Assembly: GCF_024228675.1 (NCBI RefSeq)
Contig: NZ_CP100461.1
Span: 2,415,398-2,479,397, forward strand
Reading direction: 5' to 3'
Source of the DNA: Salinigranum marinum
GTDB lineage: Archaea; Halobacteriota; Halobacteria; Halobacteriales; Haloferacaceae
DNA: 64,000 nt
Part shown: positions 42,539 through 50,499 of the stretch, one piece after another
Layout: each line of letters opens with the position of its first letter
How positions within the stretch are numbered: the stretch's first letter is position 1
Translations under genes and position numbers: made by a program
The notes under the pieces: model-generated
What the model saw: the letters and a program-made list of their open reading frames with translations, nothing else
The model's database searches: none
Told to the model about the DNA's origin: nothing

Positions 42539-43084
42539 TCAGTCGATCCGCTCCGTTCGCTCGAACGTCACGGTCTCGCCGTCCGACCGCACGGTGGTCA
42601 CGGTCGTGACCCGGCCGTCGGCGGCCTGAACGGCGAGGACGTCACCGAACCCCAGTCGGATCCGCCGCGTATCGGTGACCGTCTCTCCAGGACCGAGCGT
42701 GCCGATCGTTGCTCCCCCCTCCCAGATCGGCGCGCGCTCGGTCGTCTCGTCGCCCGCGAACAGCCGGGTCGTGACGGTCACGTTCGTCGCACGCGTCTCC
42801 CGGCTGTTCGTGAGGCCGACCGTCACGTCGCGACAGGCCGACCCGCACGCGTCGATCCGCACGATCTCGAACGCGAACGGCGGCTGGCGCGGCGTCCCGT
42901 CCCCCGCGTCGGCGTCGCCACCCGGTGCCAGGTCGGTCGTCGTGGCGACGGGGGTGGCTGTCTCCGCCGCCGTCGCTCCGTCGGCCCGGTCGAACAGGGG
43001 AGCGCCGAGCGACACCGTCAGGACGAACGCACCGGCGACGGCCAGCCCGAGCGCACACCCGATAACGAGGGTCCGGTCGTTCAT
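42539..43084 (-). CDS. Exported CARDB-like protein
   Basis: 181 aa from ATG 43084 (MNDRTLVIGCALGLAVAG). One N-terminal hydrophobic helix (uncleaved anchor or signal) is followed by a low-complexity Thr/Ala/Asp linker (ATAAETATPVATTTDLAPGG) and a beta-sandwich domain (IVRIDACGSACRDVTVGLTN). Two Cys in ACGSAC may form a disulfide. The strand pattern resembles CARDB or FxLYD adhesion-type modules. Cell-surface role likely; specific function unknown. Confidence 0.7.
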   Translation of the reverse strand: MNDRTLVIGCALGLAVAGAFVLTVSLGAPLFDRADGATAAETATPVATTTDLAPGGDADAGDGTPRQPPFAFEIVRIDACGSACRDVTVGLTNSRETRATNVTVTTRLFAGDETTERAPIWEGGATIGTLGPGETVTDTRRIRLGFGDVLAVQAADGRVTTVTTVRSDGETVTFERTERID

Positions 43085-43145
43085 TCGCCACCCGGTGGTT
43101 CGACCGACCGCTACAAAACACGTTCGTGTCACTCGGATATTATTT

Positions 43146-43167
43146 ACACTCACCGTGTCGTGAGTGT
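43146..43167. terminator. Perfect 8-bp hairpin between two minus-strand genes
   Basis: ACACTCAC-CGTGTC-GTGAGTGT forms a perfect 8-bp stem with a 6-nt loop. It lies 51 nt past the end of the gene at 43218 and upstream of an AT-rich TATA-like block (43137-43146) that serves the gene at 43084. It may therefore be either a terminator or an operator; no T run follows on the minus strand, which weakens the terminator reading. Confidence 0.4.
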
Positions 43168-43217
43168 CGGCTCGGCGTGACAGGGACGCGATCCGTCCAT
43201 CGCGGAGGCGTAGAGGG

Positions 43218-43793
43218 CTAGTCGTCGTGGGCGTCGACGAGCGCGCGACGGTCGTCCCAGATCTGCCGGTCGAGTTCGACGCTCGCGGCGTCGCCGTCGA
43301 GGAGGTCGGCGAACTCGGTCGTGTAGCGATAGTTCACCCGTCGGGCGGCCGCGCGGGCGGCCAGGACCCGGGCGACCCGGTCGACCGCCCGGCGGGAGAC
43401 CCCGAGCGCGGCCGCGACGTCCGCGGCGGACTCCCCCGCACGGAGGCGGCGGATGACGGGGTCGAGCCCGGCGGGGACGTCCTCGGGCCGGAAGAGGTGG
43501 AGGTTCGTGCGGGCGCGAAACACCGTCTCCGGGGACACATCGAGTTCCGCGGCGACGTCGCGGTCCGAACGACCCTCGAAGAAGCCACGGACGACACCGA
43601 CGAGGTCGTCGTCCGAGAGCGAGGTCCGGAAGCCGCTCCGCTCGCGGAGCCTCGAGACGAGCGCCCGGACGTCGCGGTCGACCGCCACGTCGGCACGGAC
43701 GGTTCCCCGGGGCTGTTGTTGTGGCTCGGTGAACTGCGCGGGCCCGTCGAGGCGCGCGAAGAGCTCTCTGAGGTCGTCGATACGGTCGTTCAT
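43218..43793 (-). CDS. Conditioned-medium-induced protein 4 (CMI4)
   Basis: 191 aa from ATG 43793 (MNDRIDDLRELFARLDGPAQ). It has a helix-turn-helix-like repeat structure (LSDDDLVGVVRGFFEGRSDRD, then VAAELDVSPETVFRARTNLH, and a second HTH AADVAAALGVSRRAVDR). This is the haloarchaeal family named after induction by conditioned medium at high cell density. It is probably a DNA-binding regulator. Cytosolic and acidic. It is a very common haloarchaeal core gene. Confidence 0.85.
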   Translation of the reverse strand: MNDRIDDLRELFARLDGPAQFTEPQQQPRGTVRADVAVDRDVRALVSRLRERSGFRTSLSDDDLVGVVRGFFEGRSDRDVAAELDVSPETVFRARTNLHLFRPEDVPAGLDPVIRRLRAGESAADVAAALGVSRRAVDRVARVLAARAAARRVNYRYTTEFADLLDGDAASVELDRQIWDDRRALVDAHDD

Positions 43794-43895
43794 ACCCCTT
43801 CTAGGGAGGCGTCGGGAGGATATCACGCTTTCTCGCGCTCGCGCCGACGCACCCTCGCTGGTCGCGTCGGGCAGACCGACGCCGTTCCCCCTCGG

Positions 43896-44609
43896 TCAGA
43901 GCCGCTCGCGTTCGCGCGAGAGGATGCGCTCCCAGACGCCGAACAGCGTGCTGTCGAGGTCGTAGGCGGCGTCGATGTCGCGGACCCACTCGTCGTCGGC
44001 GAACAGCAGTCGCTGGAAGTGTCGCGTGTCGTCCGAGAGGTCGCCGTTGCCCGTGTAGTACGCGACCGTCTCCTCGCGGGTGCGCTCGACGAGTCGGTCG
44101 GGGACGCGGATTCCCGACTCGCGGGCGACGTGCGTGAACCACTCCAGATGCAACACGGCGTCGGCGAGGACGAACCGCTTTGCGAACCCCGAGACGTACT
44201 CCATCGCGGGGCGGCCGCCGACGAGGACGTCCCCGGGTCGTGAGAACCGCGGAACCGTGACGTGGTCGAGGTCGCGCGTGTACCGTCCTGCGACCCGCCG
44301 GAGGCGGAACTCGGCGTACGAGACCGGTCCGACGAGCGCGAGCTCGTACCACAGCGGCATCCACTCCAGGTAGGGGGCCGAGAAGGTCGCGTCCGCGAGC
44401 AGGTCCGCGGCGATCGATCGCGCCACCTCCGGGGAGACGTCCGTCCGGCCGGCACGAAGCGCCGCGGTCGCCTCCTCCGCACGGAGCGGGAAGTCACCCA
44501 CCGGAAAGCCCATGCCCTCGGAGACGTGCTGGACGTACTCGGCACCGATGCGGTACCAGTCTGCGAAGTGCGCGGGTCGGAAGAGCCCGAAGAGGCGCAG
44601 CAGTGACAC
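43896..44609 (-). CDS. Conserved haloarchaeal protein of unknown function, 237 aa
   Basis: Starts MSLLRLFGLFRPAHFADWYR. No transmembrane segment beyond a weakly hydrophobic N terminus; helices rich in Trp and aromatic residues (PYLEWMPLWYELALVGPVSY). No metal or P-loop motif. It lies between CMI4 and the MinD-partner gene, all on the minus strand. I do not recognise a family. Confidence 0.7.
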   Translation of the reverse strand: MSLLRLFGLFRPAHFADWYRIGAEYVQHVSEGMGFPVGDFPLRAEEATAALRAGRTDVSPEVARSIAADLLADATFSAPYLEWMPLWYELALVGPVSYAEFRLRRVAGRYTRDLDHVTVPRFSRPGDVLVGGRPAMEYVSGFAKRFVLADAVLHLEWFTHVARESGIRVPDRLVERTREETVAYYTGNGDLSDDTRHFQRLLFADDEWVRDIDAAYDLDSTLFGVWERILSRERERL

Positions 44610-44658
44610 GCTGGTCGGTCGTCACCGCACGGGTAAAGCGACAGCGGTCCGCCCGCCG

Positions 44659-45255
44659 TCAGTCCACGTCCGGCGTCACGCCGGGGGCGGCGTCGGCGTC
44701 CGAGTCCGGGTCCTGGTCGTCGGCGAGCGCGTCCGTGAGCCCCCACTCGGCGGCCCGGCGCTGGGCCTCCTCGCGCGCCTGCGTACGGATCGCCTCGATC
44801 TTCGACTCGTCGGCGAGAAACGCCTCGACGGCGCTCCCGGCCGGGTCGTCCGCGAGCCGCGACTCGGGGGCGGCCTCGCGCGTCCGGGCGGCGAGGTCGG
44901 CGTCGCCGACCAGCCGCTCGGCGGGCATCGCCGGCGGGATCCGGAGCGCCGGGGTGTCGTGGGCGTCGTCGAGCGCCGCCGGCGGGAGTTCGTACAGTTC
45001 GGCGCGGTACGGCCCGGGGCCGGCCAGATCCGCGAGCGCGTCGGGACCGCCGCGGTCGGTCGTGGCGTCGTACACGAGCACGGGCACGCCCGACTCGAAC
45101 GTCATCACGCCGCGGGCACCGTCGTCGAACAGCAGGGCGTCCTGCGGTTCGAGGACGGCGTACCCCGTCAGCGAGCGGTCCAGCGCGGCGTCGAGGACGA
45201 CGCCGGGGTCGTCGACGACGCGCGAGCGGACGAGTCGCCCCCGCGGAACGTTCAT
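44659..45255 (-). CDS. Partner protein of the MinD-like ATPase, unknown family
   Basis: 198 aa. The ATG (45255) overlaps the ATPase stop (ATGA), so it is translationally coupled. The N half is compact (LVRSRVVDDPGVVLDAALDR, GYAVLEPQDALLFDDG, VLVYDATTDRGG). The C half holds a helical, Glu/Arg-rich segment (IEAIRTQAREEAQRRAAEW) and an acidic tail. Coupling suggests it is a cargo, adaptor or activator of the ATPase. No known domain recognised. Confidence 0.75.
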   Translation of the reverse strand: MNVPRGRLVRSRVVDDPGVVLDAALDRSLTGYAVLEPQDALLFDDGARGVMTFESGVPVLVYDATTDRGGPDALADLAGPGPYRAELYELPPAALDDAHDTPALRIPPAMPAERLVGDADLAARTREAAPESRLADDPAGSAVEAFLADESKIEAIRTQAREEAQRRAAEWGLTDALADDQDPDSDADAAPGVTPDVD

Positions 45256-46025
45256 GGGCGGTCGGGGATGACGGCGCTCCGGAAGCGGTCGGCGACCGCC
45301 TCGCTGTCTCCGGGGCGGACGTCGAGGCGGTCGGCGGCCTCGCGGTACGCCGCCGCCGCGGCCGACTCGGGCCCGTACGCGAGCAGTGGCTCGCCCGCGC
45401 GGCGTGCGGCCCGGACGACGTCGCTCTCGGGCACCATCGCCAGCGTCTCGCCGCCGAAGTACCGGTTCGCCTGGGCCGCGATCGCCTCGGTCTCCTCGTC
45501 GTCGCGGACGCGGTTGAACACCACCCCGGCCGTCTCGGCCCCGTACGAACGCGCGTACTCCTGGGCCTTGAGCCCGTCCGACAGCGCGGGGATCGTCGGC
45601 TGGAGGACGACGACGATCCGGTCGGCGAGCACGATCGGGAGGATGGCCGACTTCGAGTCGAGCGCCGCGGGCGAATCGAGGAGGAGGACGTCCGCGTCGG
45701 CGGCGAGTTCCGCGACGACCTCCCTCAGCCGGGCGGGATCGGCCCGCTCGAACGCCGCGAGGCTCGTCCCACAGGGGACGACGCGCATCCCGAACCGGTC
45801 GTACGTCGCCTCCGACACGTCGGTCCCGCTCTCCTCGATCAGGAGGTCGTGAAGCGTCACCTCGACGTCGTCGAGGCCGGCGTGAAACAGCAGGTTCGCC
45901 ATCCCCGTGTCGGCGTCGACGACCGTGACGTCGTACTGCTCGGCGAGCGCCATGCCGAGGGCAAGCGTGCTCGTCGTCTTCCCCGTCCCGCCCTTCCCGC
46001 TGGCGACGGCGAAGGCCTCTACCAT
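45252..46025 (-). CDS. MinD/ParA-like ATPase
   Basis: 257 aa from ATG 46025 (MVEAFAVASGKGGTGKTTST). Deviant Walker A is GKGGTGKTT, followed by VVDADTGMANL (A') and LLLDSPAAL (Walker B). DSPA in place of the usual DTPPG suggests a divergent subfamily. The C-terminal amphipathic helix typical of MinD membrane targeting is not obvious. It would act by ATP-dependent dimerisation on a surface, to position the coupled partner protein. Haloarchaeal MinD homologues position archaella or other polar structures. Confidence 0.88.
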   Translation of the reverse strand: MVEAFAVASGKGGTGKTTSTLALGMALAEQYDVTVVDADTGMANLLFHAGLDDVEVTLHDLLIEESGTDVSEATYDRFGMRVVPCGTSLAAFERADPARLREVVAELAADADVLLLDSPAALDSKSAILPIVLADRIVVVLQPTIPALSDGLKAQEYARSYGAETAGVVFNRVRDDEETEAIAAQANRYFGGETLAMVPESDVVRAARRAGEPLLAYGPESAAAAAYREAADRLDVRPGDSEAVADRFRSAVIPDRP

Positions 46026-46625
46026 ACAGTTCGTCGCCCGGCCCCCGGAATAAGCGTTCGGGGGCCGTTCTCGAATCCGAGAGTCGCGAGCGGGCCGTTC
46101 GGACGAGTCAGTCGTGTGATCGTCGCCAGTCGACCCGAGATCTGAGAAGGACCGATGAACAGCGGGTCCGCATCTCGGGGGAGTAGTAGCCGCACCCGTG
46201 GGAGCGGCCAGCAAAACCGAACTGGCCGCTGAGCTTCAAATCCCCCCTCCCCCGAGCCAACAGACGGGCACCTAGAGATTAACACGTCGACATTTTACAT
46301 GGCGAGAAGCGTTTGAGGATACGAGTAACAGAGTCGAGGCCTCGCTCGGCACGGTGTCAGGACGAGCAATGACGCGGAGTGGCGGTTGGTTGGGACCCTT
46401 CCGGACTCCGCGCCAGGTGCGTCTACTACCCACCCGCTCATAATACTGTTGTGATGATCCGGGTGAACAGTTCGAAAGCGAGAGACGCCCGCTGTGACAC
46501 CGCGGTGTGGACGCCCGTGTCGGGGGGAGAGAGTCCCGGCCAGGACACCGACCCGCCTCCCACGGCCCGGATCAGACGAAGCCGACTGCTCCGAGTTTAT
46601 TATCGTCGGTGCTGTAGTCGGACGC
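46026..46625. other. Intergenic region, 600 bp, no gene seen
   Basis: It lies between the divergent MinD-like and Lrp genes. Frames here translate to Arg/Pro/Ser-rich strings. AT-rich stretches occur at 46277-46300 and 46440-46450, and the Lrp TATA box is at 46596-46603. I see no RNA-like structure. Confidence 0.4.
46596..46603 (+). promoter_or_regulatory. TATA box of the Lrp/AsnC gene
   Basis: TTTATTAT lies 23-30 nt before ATG 46626, indicating a leaderless mRNA and fixing that start. Confidence 0.55.
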
Positions 46626-47123
46626 ATGCCCCGGGAGTTAGACGACGTCGACAGGGGGATCCTGTACCTGCTTCAGCGCGACGCGAGAAACACGACGGCA
46701 CAGGAGATCGCCGACACCGTCGGCGTCTCGGCCAGCACGATCCGAAACCGTATCGATCGACTCGAATCCGACGGCGTCATCAGGGGCTACCACCCCGAGA
46801 TCAACTACGAGGAGGCGAACCTCCCGCTCCGGATCCTCTTCGTCTGTACCGCCCCGGCGACCGACCGGTCCCAGCTGGCGGAGAAGGTGATGGAGGTACA
46901 GGGAGTGATCGACATGCGGGAGATGATGACGGGGCGGCGGAACGTCCAGATCGAAGTCGTCGGGACCAACACGCGAGACATCACCCGCATCACCGACGCG
47001 ATCCACGAGTTGGGCCTCCAGATCGAGAGTTCCGAACTCATCAAACGGCGGCGGATACAGCCGTTCAATCACTTCCACTTCTCCGGGTCCGACGACGGGT
47101 CGGCGGCCGACGAATCCTCGTAG
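46626..47123 (+). CDS. Lrp/AsnC family transcriptional regulator
   Basis: 165 aa from ATG 46626 (MPRELDDVDRGILYLLQRDA). The winged helix is at ~5-55 (QEIADTVGVSASTIRNRIDR) and a RAM/ACT-like effector domain at ~65-145 (LRILFVCTAPATDRSQLAEK). The Ser/Asp-rich tail is non-conserved. Such proteins sense amino acids or related metabolites as octamers. The TrmB-family gene is 260 nt downstream on the same strand. Confidence 0.92.
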   Translation: MPRELDDVDRGILYLLQRDARNTTAQEIADTVGVSASTIRNRIDRLESDGVIRGYHPEINYEEANLPLRILFVCTAPATDRSQLAEKVMEVQGVIDMREMMTGRRNVQIEVVGTNTRDITRITDAIHELGLQIESSELIKRRRIQPFNHFHFSGSDDGSAADESS

Positions 47124-47184
47124 CACCAGTCGTGTCGTCGACGGGAGAACTCTGTGGGAAGCGGGTGTTTACTTGCACTCATTG

Positions 47185-47207
47185 TTTTTTTTGCACACCA
47201 TGTGTGC
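47185..47207 (+). terminator. T8 run and 6-bp hairpin after the Lrp gene
   Basis: A T8 run (47185-47192) is followed by GCACAC-CAT-GTGTGC (47193-47207), a perfect 6-bp stem with 3-nt loop. The T run alone is a good archaeal terminator; the palindrome could instead be an operator of the TrmB gene. Confidence 0.5.
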
Positions 47208-47383
47208 TCTATCCGCAGTATTTGGATCCTCAAATGCGGAATGCGAAATACGTCGGTTCAGTTATAGACAGCGTTCATATGTGTCTGGTAACGTCTAGTC
47301 ACACATGCACCGAACGCCCATCCGGTTCGTTCCCGTCAGGAGACGGTCGGGACAGGAACTGACTTGTGGCGGGACACACAACG

Positions 47384-48256
47384 ATGTGGACGGTACCGGG
47401 GTACCCGGTACGATGGTTGGGACCCATAAAAGAGCTATCTAATCAGCAGCAAGCGATCGAACTACTCCAGCAACTCGGGTTCAAAGAGTACGAGGCGAAA
47501 TGTTTCGTAGCGCTGTCTCGGCTCCCGAAAGGGAGCGCGAAGGAGATCAGCGAGACGTCCGACGTCCCGCGGACGCGGGTGTACGACGCGATCCGTGTGT
47601 TGGAGACCAGAGGACTCGTCGAGGTCCAGCACTCGAGCCCACAGCAGTTTCGCGCCGTTCCGATCTCGGAGGCGGTTGCGCTACTGCGTCAGGAGTACGA
47701 GTCTCGGGCGGAGGACCTCGCCGACGTGCTCCAGAACCTCGAACCGGTGCTTCCTGACGGGGACCCCGAAATCACCCACGAGGTGTGGTCGCTCTCGGGA
47801 TCGGCCATCATCGCGAATCGGACCGAAGAACTCGTCGACGCCGCGGACCGGGAGATACTGTTGATCGTCGGTCGGAAGTCGGTGTTTACCGAGGGACTGG
47901 TCGCGCAGTTGCAGGCGGCACAGGAGGCGGGCGTCGACGTCGCCGTCGGAGCGGTAACGGACGAGCTACGGGCGGAGATCGGGGATTACCTTCCGGAGAC
48001 TCGCGTGTTCACGTCCGGCCTCGAGTGGCTCCGCAGTGCGCTGTCCGACCCCGACGACGGGACGGAGATCACCCGGCTGCTGTTGATCGACCGGAACACG
48101 ATTCTGGTCAGTTCCACCTCGGAGACGACTCCGACGGACGGGGTGACCGAGAAGGCCGTGTTCGGACGGGGGTTCAGCAACGGGATCGTGGTGATCGCCC
48201 GGCGGATGATGGCGACCGGACTGGAAATCGGACACGACCCGGGAAAAGCAGAATAA
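47384..48256 (+). CDS. TrmB family transcriptional regulator
   Basis: 290 aa from ATG 47384; a GTG six codons upstream (47366) is an alternative. The TrmB HTH is at ~25-90 (AIELLQQLGFKEYEAKCFVA, AKEISETSDVPRTRVYDAIR). The C-terminal TrmB regulatory (phospholipase D-like) region starts near VWSLSGSAII and ends in VIARRMMATG. Members control sugar transport and metabolism. A GGTACC repeat pair (47392-47405) inside the first codons is an imperfect palindrome and hints that the true start, or an operator, lies there. Targets unknown. Confidence 0.88.
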   Translation: MWTVPGYPVRWLGPIKELSNQQQAIELLQQLGFKEYEAKCFVALSRLPKGSAKEISETSDVPRTRVYDAIRVLETRGLVEVQHSSPQQFRAVPISEAVALLRQEYESRAEDLADVLQNLEPVLPDGDPEITHEVWSLSGSAIIANRTEELVDAADREILLIVGRKSVFTEGLVAQLQAAQEAGVDVAVGAVTDELRAEIGDYLPETRVFTSGLEWLRSALSDPDDGTEITRLLLIDRNTILVSSTSETTPTDGVTEKAVFGRGFSNGIVVIARRMMATGLEIGHDPGKAE

Positions 48257-48321
48257 CACCGACGCGAAGGTGAGTCGACGACGCCGCACCGGGAACGAGT
48301 TGGCCGTCACGCCGTCGCCGC

Positions 48322-49638
48322 TCAGGCCGAGAGATCGTCGAGGTCGTCGGTGAGATCGTCGAGGTCCGCCGACTCGTCGGCGTCGACTCTGAACGCGTCG
48401 ACCAGGTGGTGAAGCGATTCGCCGCGCTCCGTGAGCCGCATCGCGGTGCCCGAGACCTGTCCCATCGCGGTCGACTGCTCGTCCACGCTGGCGGAGACCT
48501 GCTGGACCGAGGCGCTCATCTCCTCGGCCAGCGCCGAGGACTCCTCGACGACGCTCGACACCTGCTCGGTGTTGTGTGCCTGCGTCTCGACGGCGTCGGA
48601 GATCTCCTCGACGCCCTGGTCGGTCTGGTCGACCCGCTCGCGGGTCCCCGCCAACGTCGAGACGACCTCCTCGACCGCGTCGACCCCCTCTTCGACCTCC
48701 GTGTTCGCCCCGCGGATGCTCTCGACGACCTCCTCGCTTTGGCTCTGGAGTTCGGTGATGATGTCGGCGATGTCGTCCGCGGAGTCCTGCGACTCGCGCG
48801 CGAGCGACTTCACCTCGTCGGCGACGACGCCGAACCCCTCGCCTGCGGCCCCGGCGCGCGCGGCCTCGATGTTGGCGTTCAGTGCCAGGAGGTTCGTCTG
48901 GTCGGCGATCGACGCGATGAGGTCGACGATGTCGTTGACCTCGGTCATCCGCGCTTCGAGTTCGTCCATCTCCCTGGCGACCGCGCGAGAGGCGTCGGTC
49001 GCGGCGCGGATCCGGTCGAGGGCGAGCCGGGTGTCCTCGGTTCCCCCCTCGACGAGCGACGTGGCCTCCGCCGACCGGGCGCGGATCTCCTGTGTCGAGG
49101 CCGTGATCTGTTCGATCGACGCCGAGAGGTCGTCGACGTTCTGGCTCGCCGTCTGCGTCTGCACCGCGAGGCGTTCGGTGCCGTCGGCCACCTCCGTCGT
49201 CGAGGCCTCGATGGACTCGACCGCCGCGGTCACCTCCTCGGTGGAGGCGCTGACCTCCTGGCTCGTCTCCACGAGGTCGTCGGAGAGGTCCGTCGCCTCG
49301 TCGACGACCGCGCGGATGTTGTTCGTCGCCCGGTCGAGGTTCGCCGACAGCGTCGAGAACTCCTCGTAGGCGACCCGGAGTTCGGGGGAGTCGGCCGGCG
49401 GCGGCGGCACGTCGGCGCTGATCGTCAGGTCGCCGTCCGCGAGCCGGGCGACCTTCCCCTGCAGGTCGTCTAGGACCTCGCGCTGGTACGCGTCGAGCGC
49501 CTCCGTGCGCGCGTCCGCTTCGGCGTCGGTTCCCGTCTCCGTCGCGGTCCGTTCGCCCCTCTCCCTCCCGTCGGTGTCGGTAGGTGTGCGCTGCCCGACG
49601 CCGGTCGCGAGTACCGACAACAGTGAACTGAGTGACAT
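48322..49638 (-). CDS. Soluble halobacterial transducer (methyl-accepting chemotaxis protein)
   Basis: 438 aa with no transmembrane segment. The N terminus is short and acidic, followed by a HAMP-like segment ([19 protein letters not shown], ~55-75) and then the long MCP coiled coil. The highly conserved hairpin tip [20 protein letters not shown] is at about 240-260, with the flanking [17 protein letters not shown] sensor domain is absent, so the signal may come via a partner protein or through the N-terminal helix. It would act on CheA/CheW in the cytosol. Those genes are not in the window. Confidence 0.93.
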   Translation of the reverse strand: MSLSSLLSVLATGVGQRTPTDTDGRERGERTATETGTDAEADARTEALDAYQREVLDDLQGKVARLADGDLTISADVPPPPADSPELRVAYEEFSTLSANLDRATNNIRAVVDEATDLSDDLVETSQEVSASTEEVTAAVESIEASTTEVADGTERLAVQTQTASQNVDDLSASIEQITASTQEIRARSAEATSLVEGGTEDTRLALDRIRAATDASRAVAREMDELEARMTEVNDIVDLIASIADQTNLLALNANIEAARAGAAGEGFGVVADEVKSLARESQDSADDIADIITELQSQSEEVVESIRGANTEVEEGVDAVEEVVSTLAGTRERVDQTDQGVEEISDAVETQAHNTEQVSSVVEESSALAEEMSASVQQVSASVDEQSTAMGQVSGTAMRLTERGESLHHLVDAFRVDADESADLDDLTDDLDDLSA

Positions 49639-49754
49639 CGATAGGCTCCTTCCGTTGTCACCACACGCGGTATCAGGGCATCAGGTGACTACCTCAGACT
49701 GCGGCGGGCGTCTCTCACCGACGAGAACTGGCGCGTCGCCCGGCGAAGGCGAAC

Positions 49755-50315
49755 TCACCAGTCCTCGTTCGTGAGTCGCCACAGCGCGCGGTACAGCGTT
49801 TGGAGGTCGCAGTCGAACTCGTCGGCCAGGTCGCGACACGTCGCGAGGTACGTCTCGTAGTCGGCGGGGGTAACGGGGTCGGGGTACGGTTCCGCGAGTT
49901 CGCCCGCGCCGACGAGCGCGGACCACTCGCGTTCCCCGACGACGAGGTACGACTCGGGGTCGGCGAACTGCAAGAACGCGGAGGCGACCGGGACGTCGAC
50001 GCCGTCCAGCGCGGTCAGTCGGTCGATCGCCTCGTCCACGTCGAGCGACCGGAGGTCGACGAGGACGTCGCGGACCGTCTCGAAGTCGTTCGCCCGGAAC
50101 CGCTCCTCGTGGCGTTGCCGGTCGGCGTCGGGGTACGAGCCGAGGAACCGCCTGAAGTACCACCGCACGACCCACTCGGCGTCGCGCCGGCCGAACTCCC
50201 CCTCGGCGAACATCCCGGGGAGGATGTCGAGGTGTTGGTCTTCGACCGTGACGAGCGGTTCGGACTCGCGGTACGACTCGGCCTCGTCCGTGACGATCGA
50301 CCGGGTGAGTTCCAT
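49755..50315 (-). CDS. Helix-hairpin-helix-like protein of unknown function
   Basis: 186 aa from ATG 50315 (MELTRSIVTDEAESYRESEP). The segment LTALDGVDVPVASAFLQFAD followed by PESYLVVGEREWSAL resembles the helix-hairpin-helix and following helix of base-excision DNA glycosylases (GVGxxxASxxLxxxxPxxxxxxD), although the catalytic Asp of that family is replaced by Gly/Glu. An AT-rich element (50375-50386) lies ~65 nt upstream. Possibly a DNA-binding repair-fold relative; no enzymatic claim. Confidence 0.65.
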   Translation of the reverse strand: MELTRSIVTDEAESYRESEPLVTVEDQHLDILPGMFAEGEFGRRDAEWVVRWYFRRFLGSYPDADRQRHEERFRANDFETVRDVLVDLRSLDVDEAIDRLTALDGVDVPVASAFLQFADPESYLVVGEREWSALVGAGELAEPYPDPVTPADYETYLATCRDLADEFDCDLQTLYRALWRLTNEDW

Positions 50316-50485
50316 CACCTGTGTGTCCGTCGCCGTCCGGCCTGAACGTTTCCCTCCTGTGGGACGCAACGGATCGAGATATCATATAAAACATATCGGG
50401 CCTGTTAAAAACGCGCTAATAACCGTGAGAAACATTCATGCGACTGGAGGAGGATTTTTCACGTGTTTGCTATGACTCACAAGAC

Positions 50486-50492
50486 GGAGGGG
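50486..50492 (+). promoter_or_regulatory. Strong Shine-Dalgarno site before the formate dehydrogenase gene
   Basis: GGAGGGG ends 7 nt before ATG 50500. Most haloarchaeal genes here look leaderless, so this gene has a true 5' leader. AT-rich elements at 50403-50422 are likely its promoter. Confidence 0.6.
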
Positions 50493-50499
50493 ACCGAAA

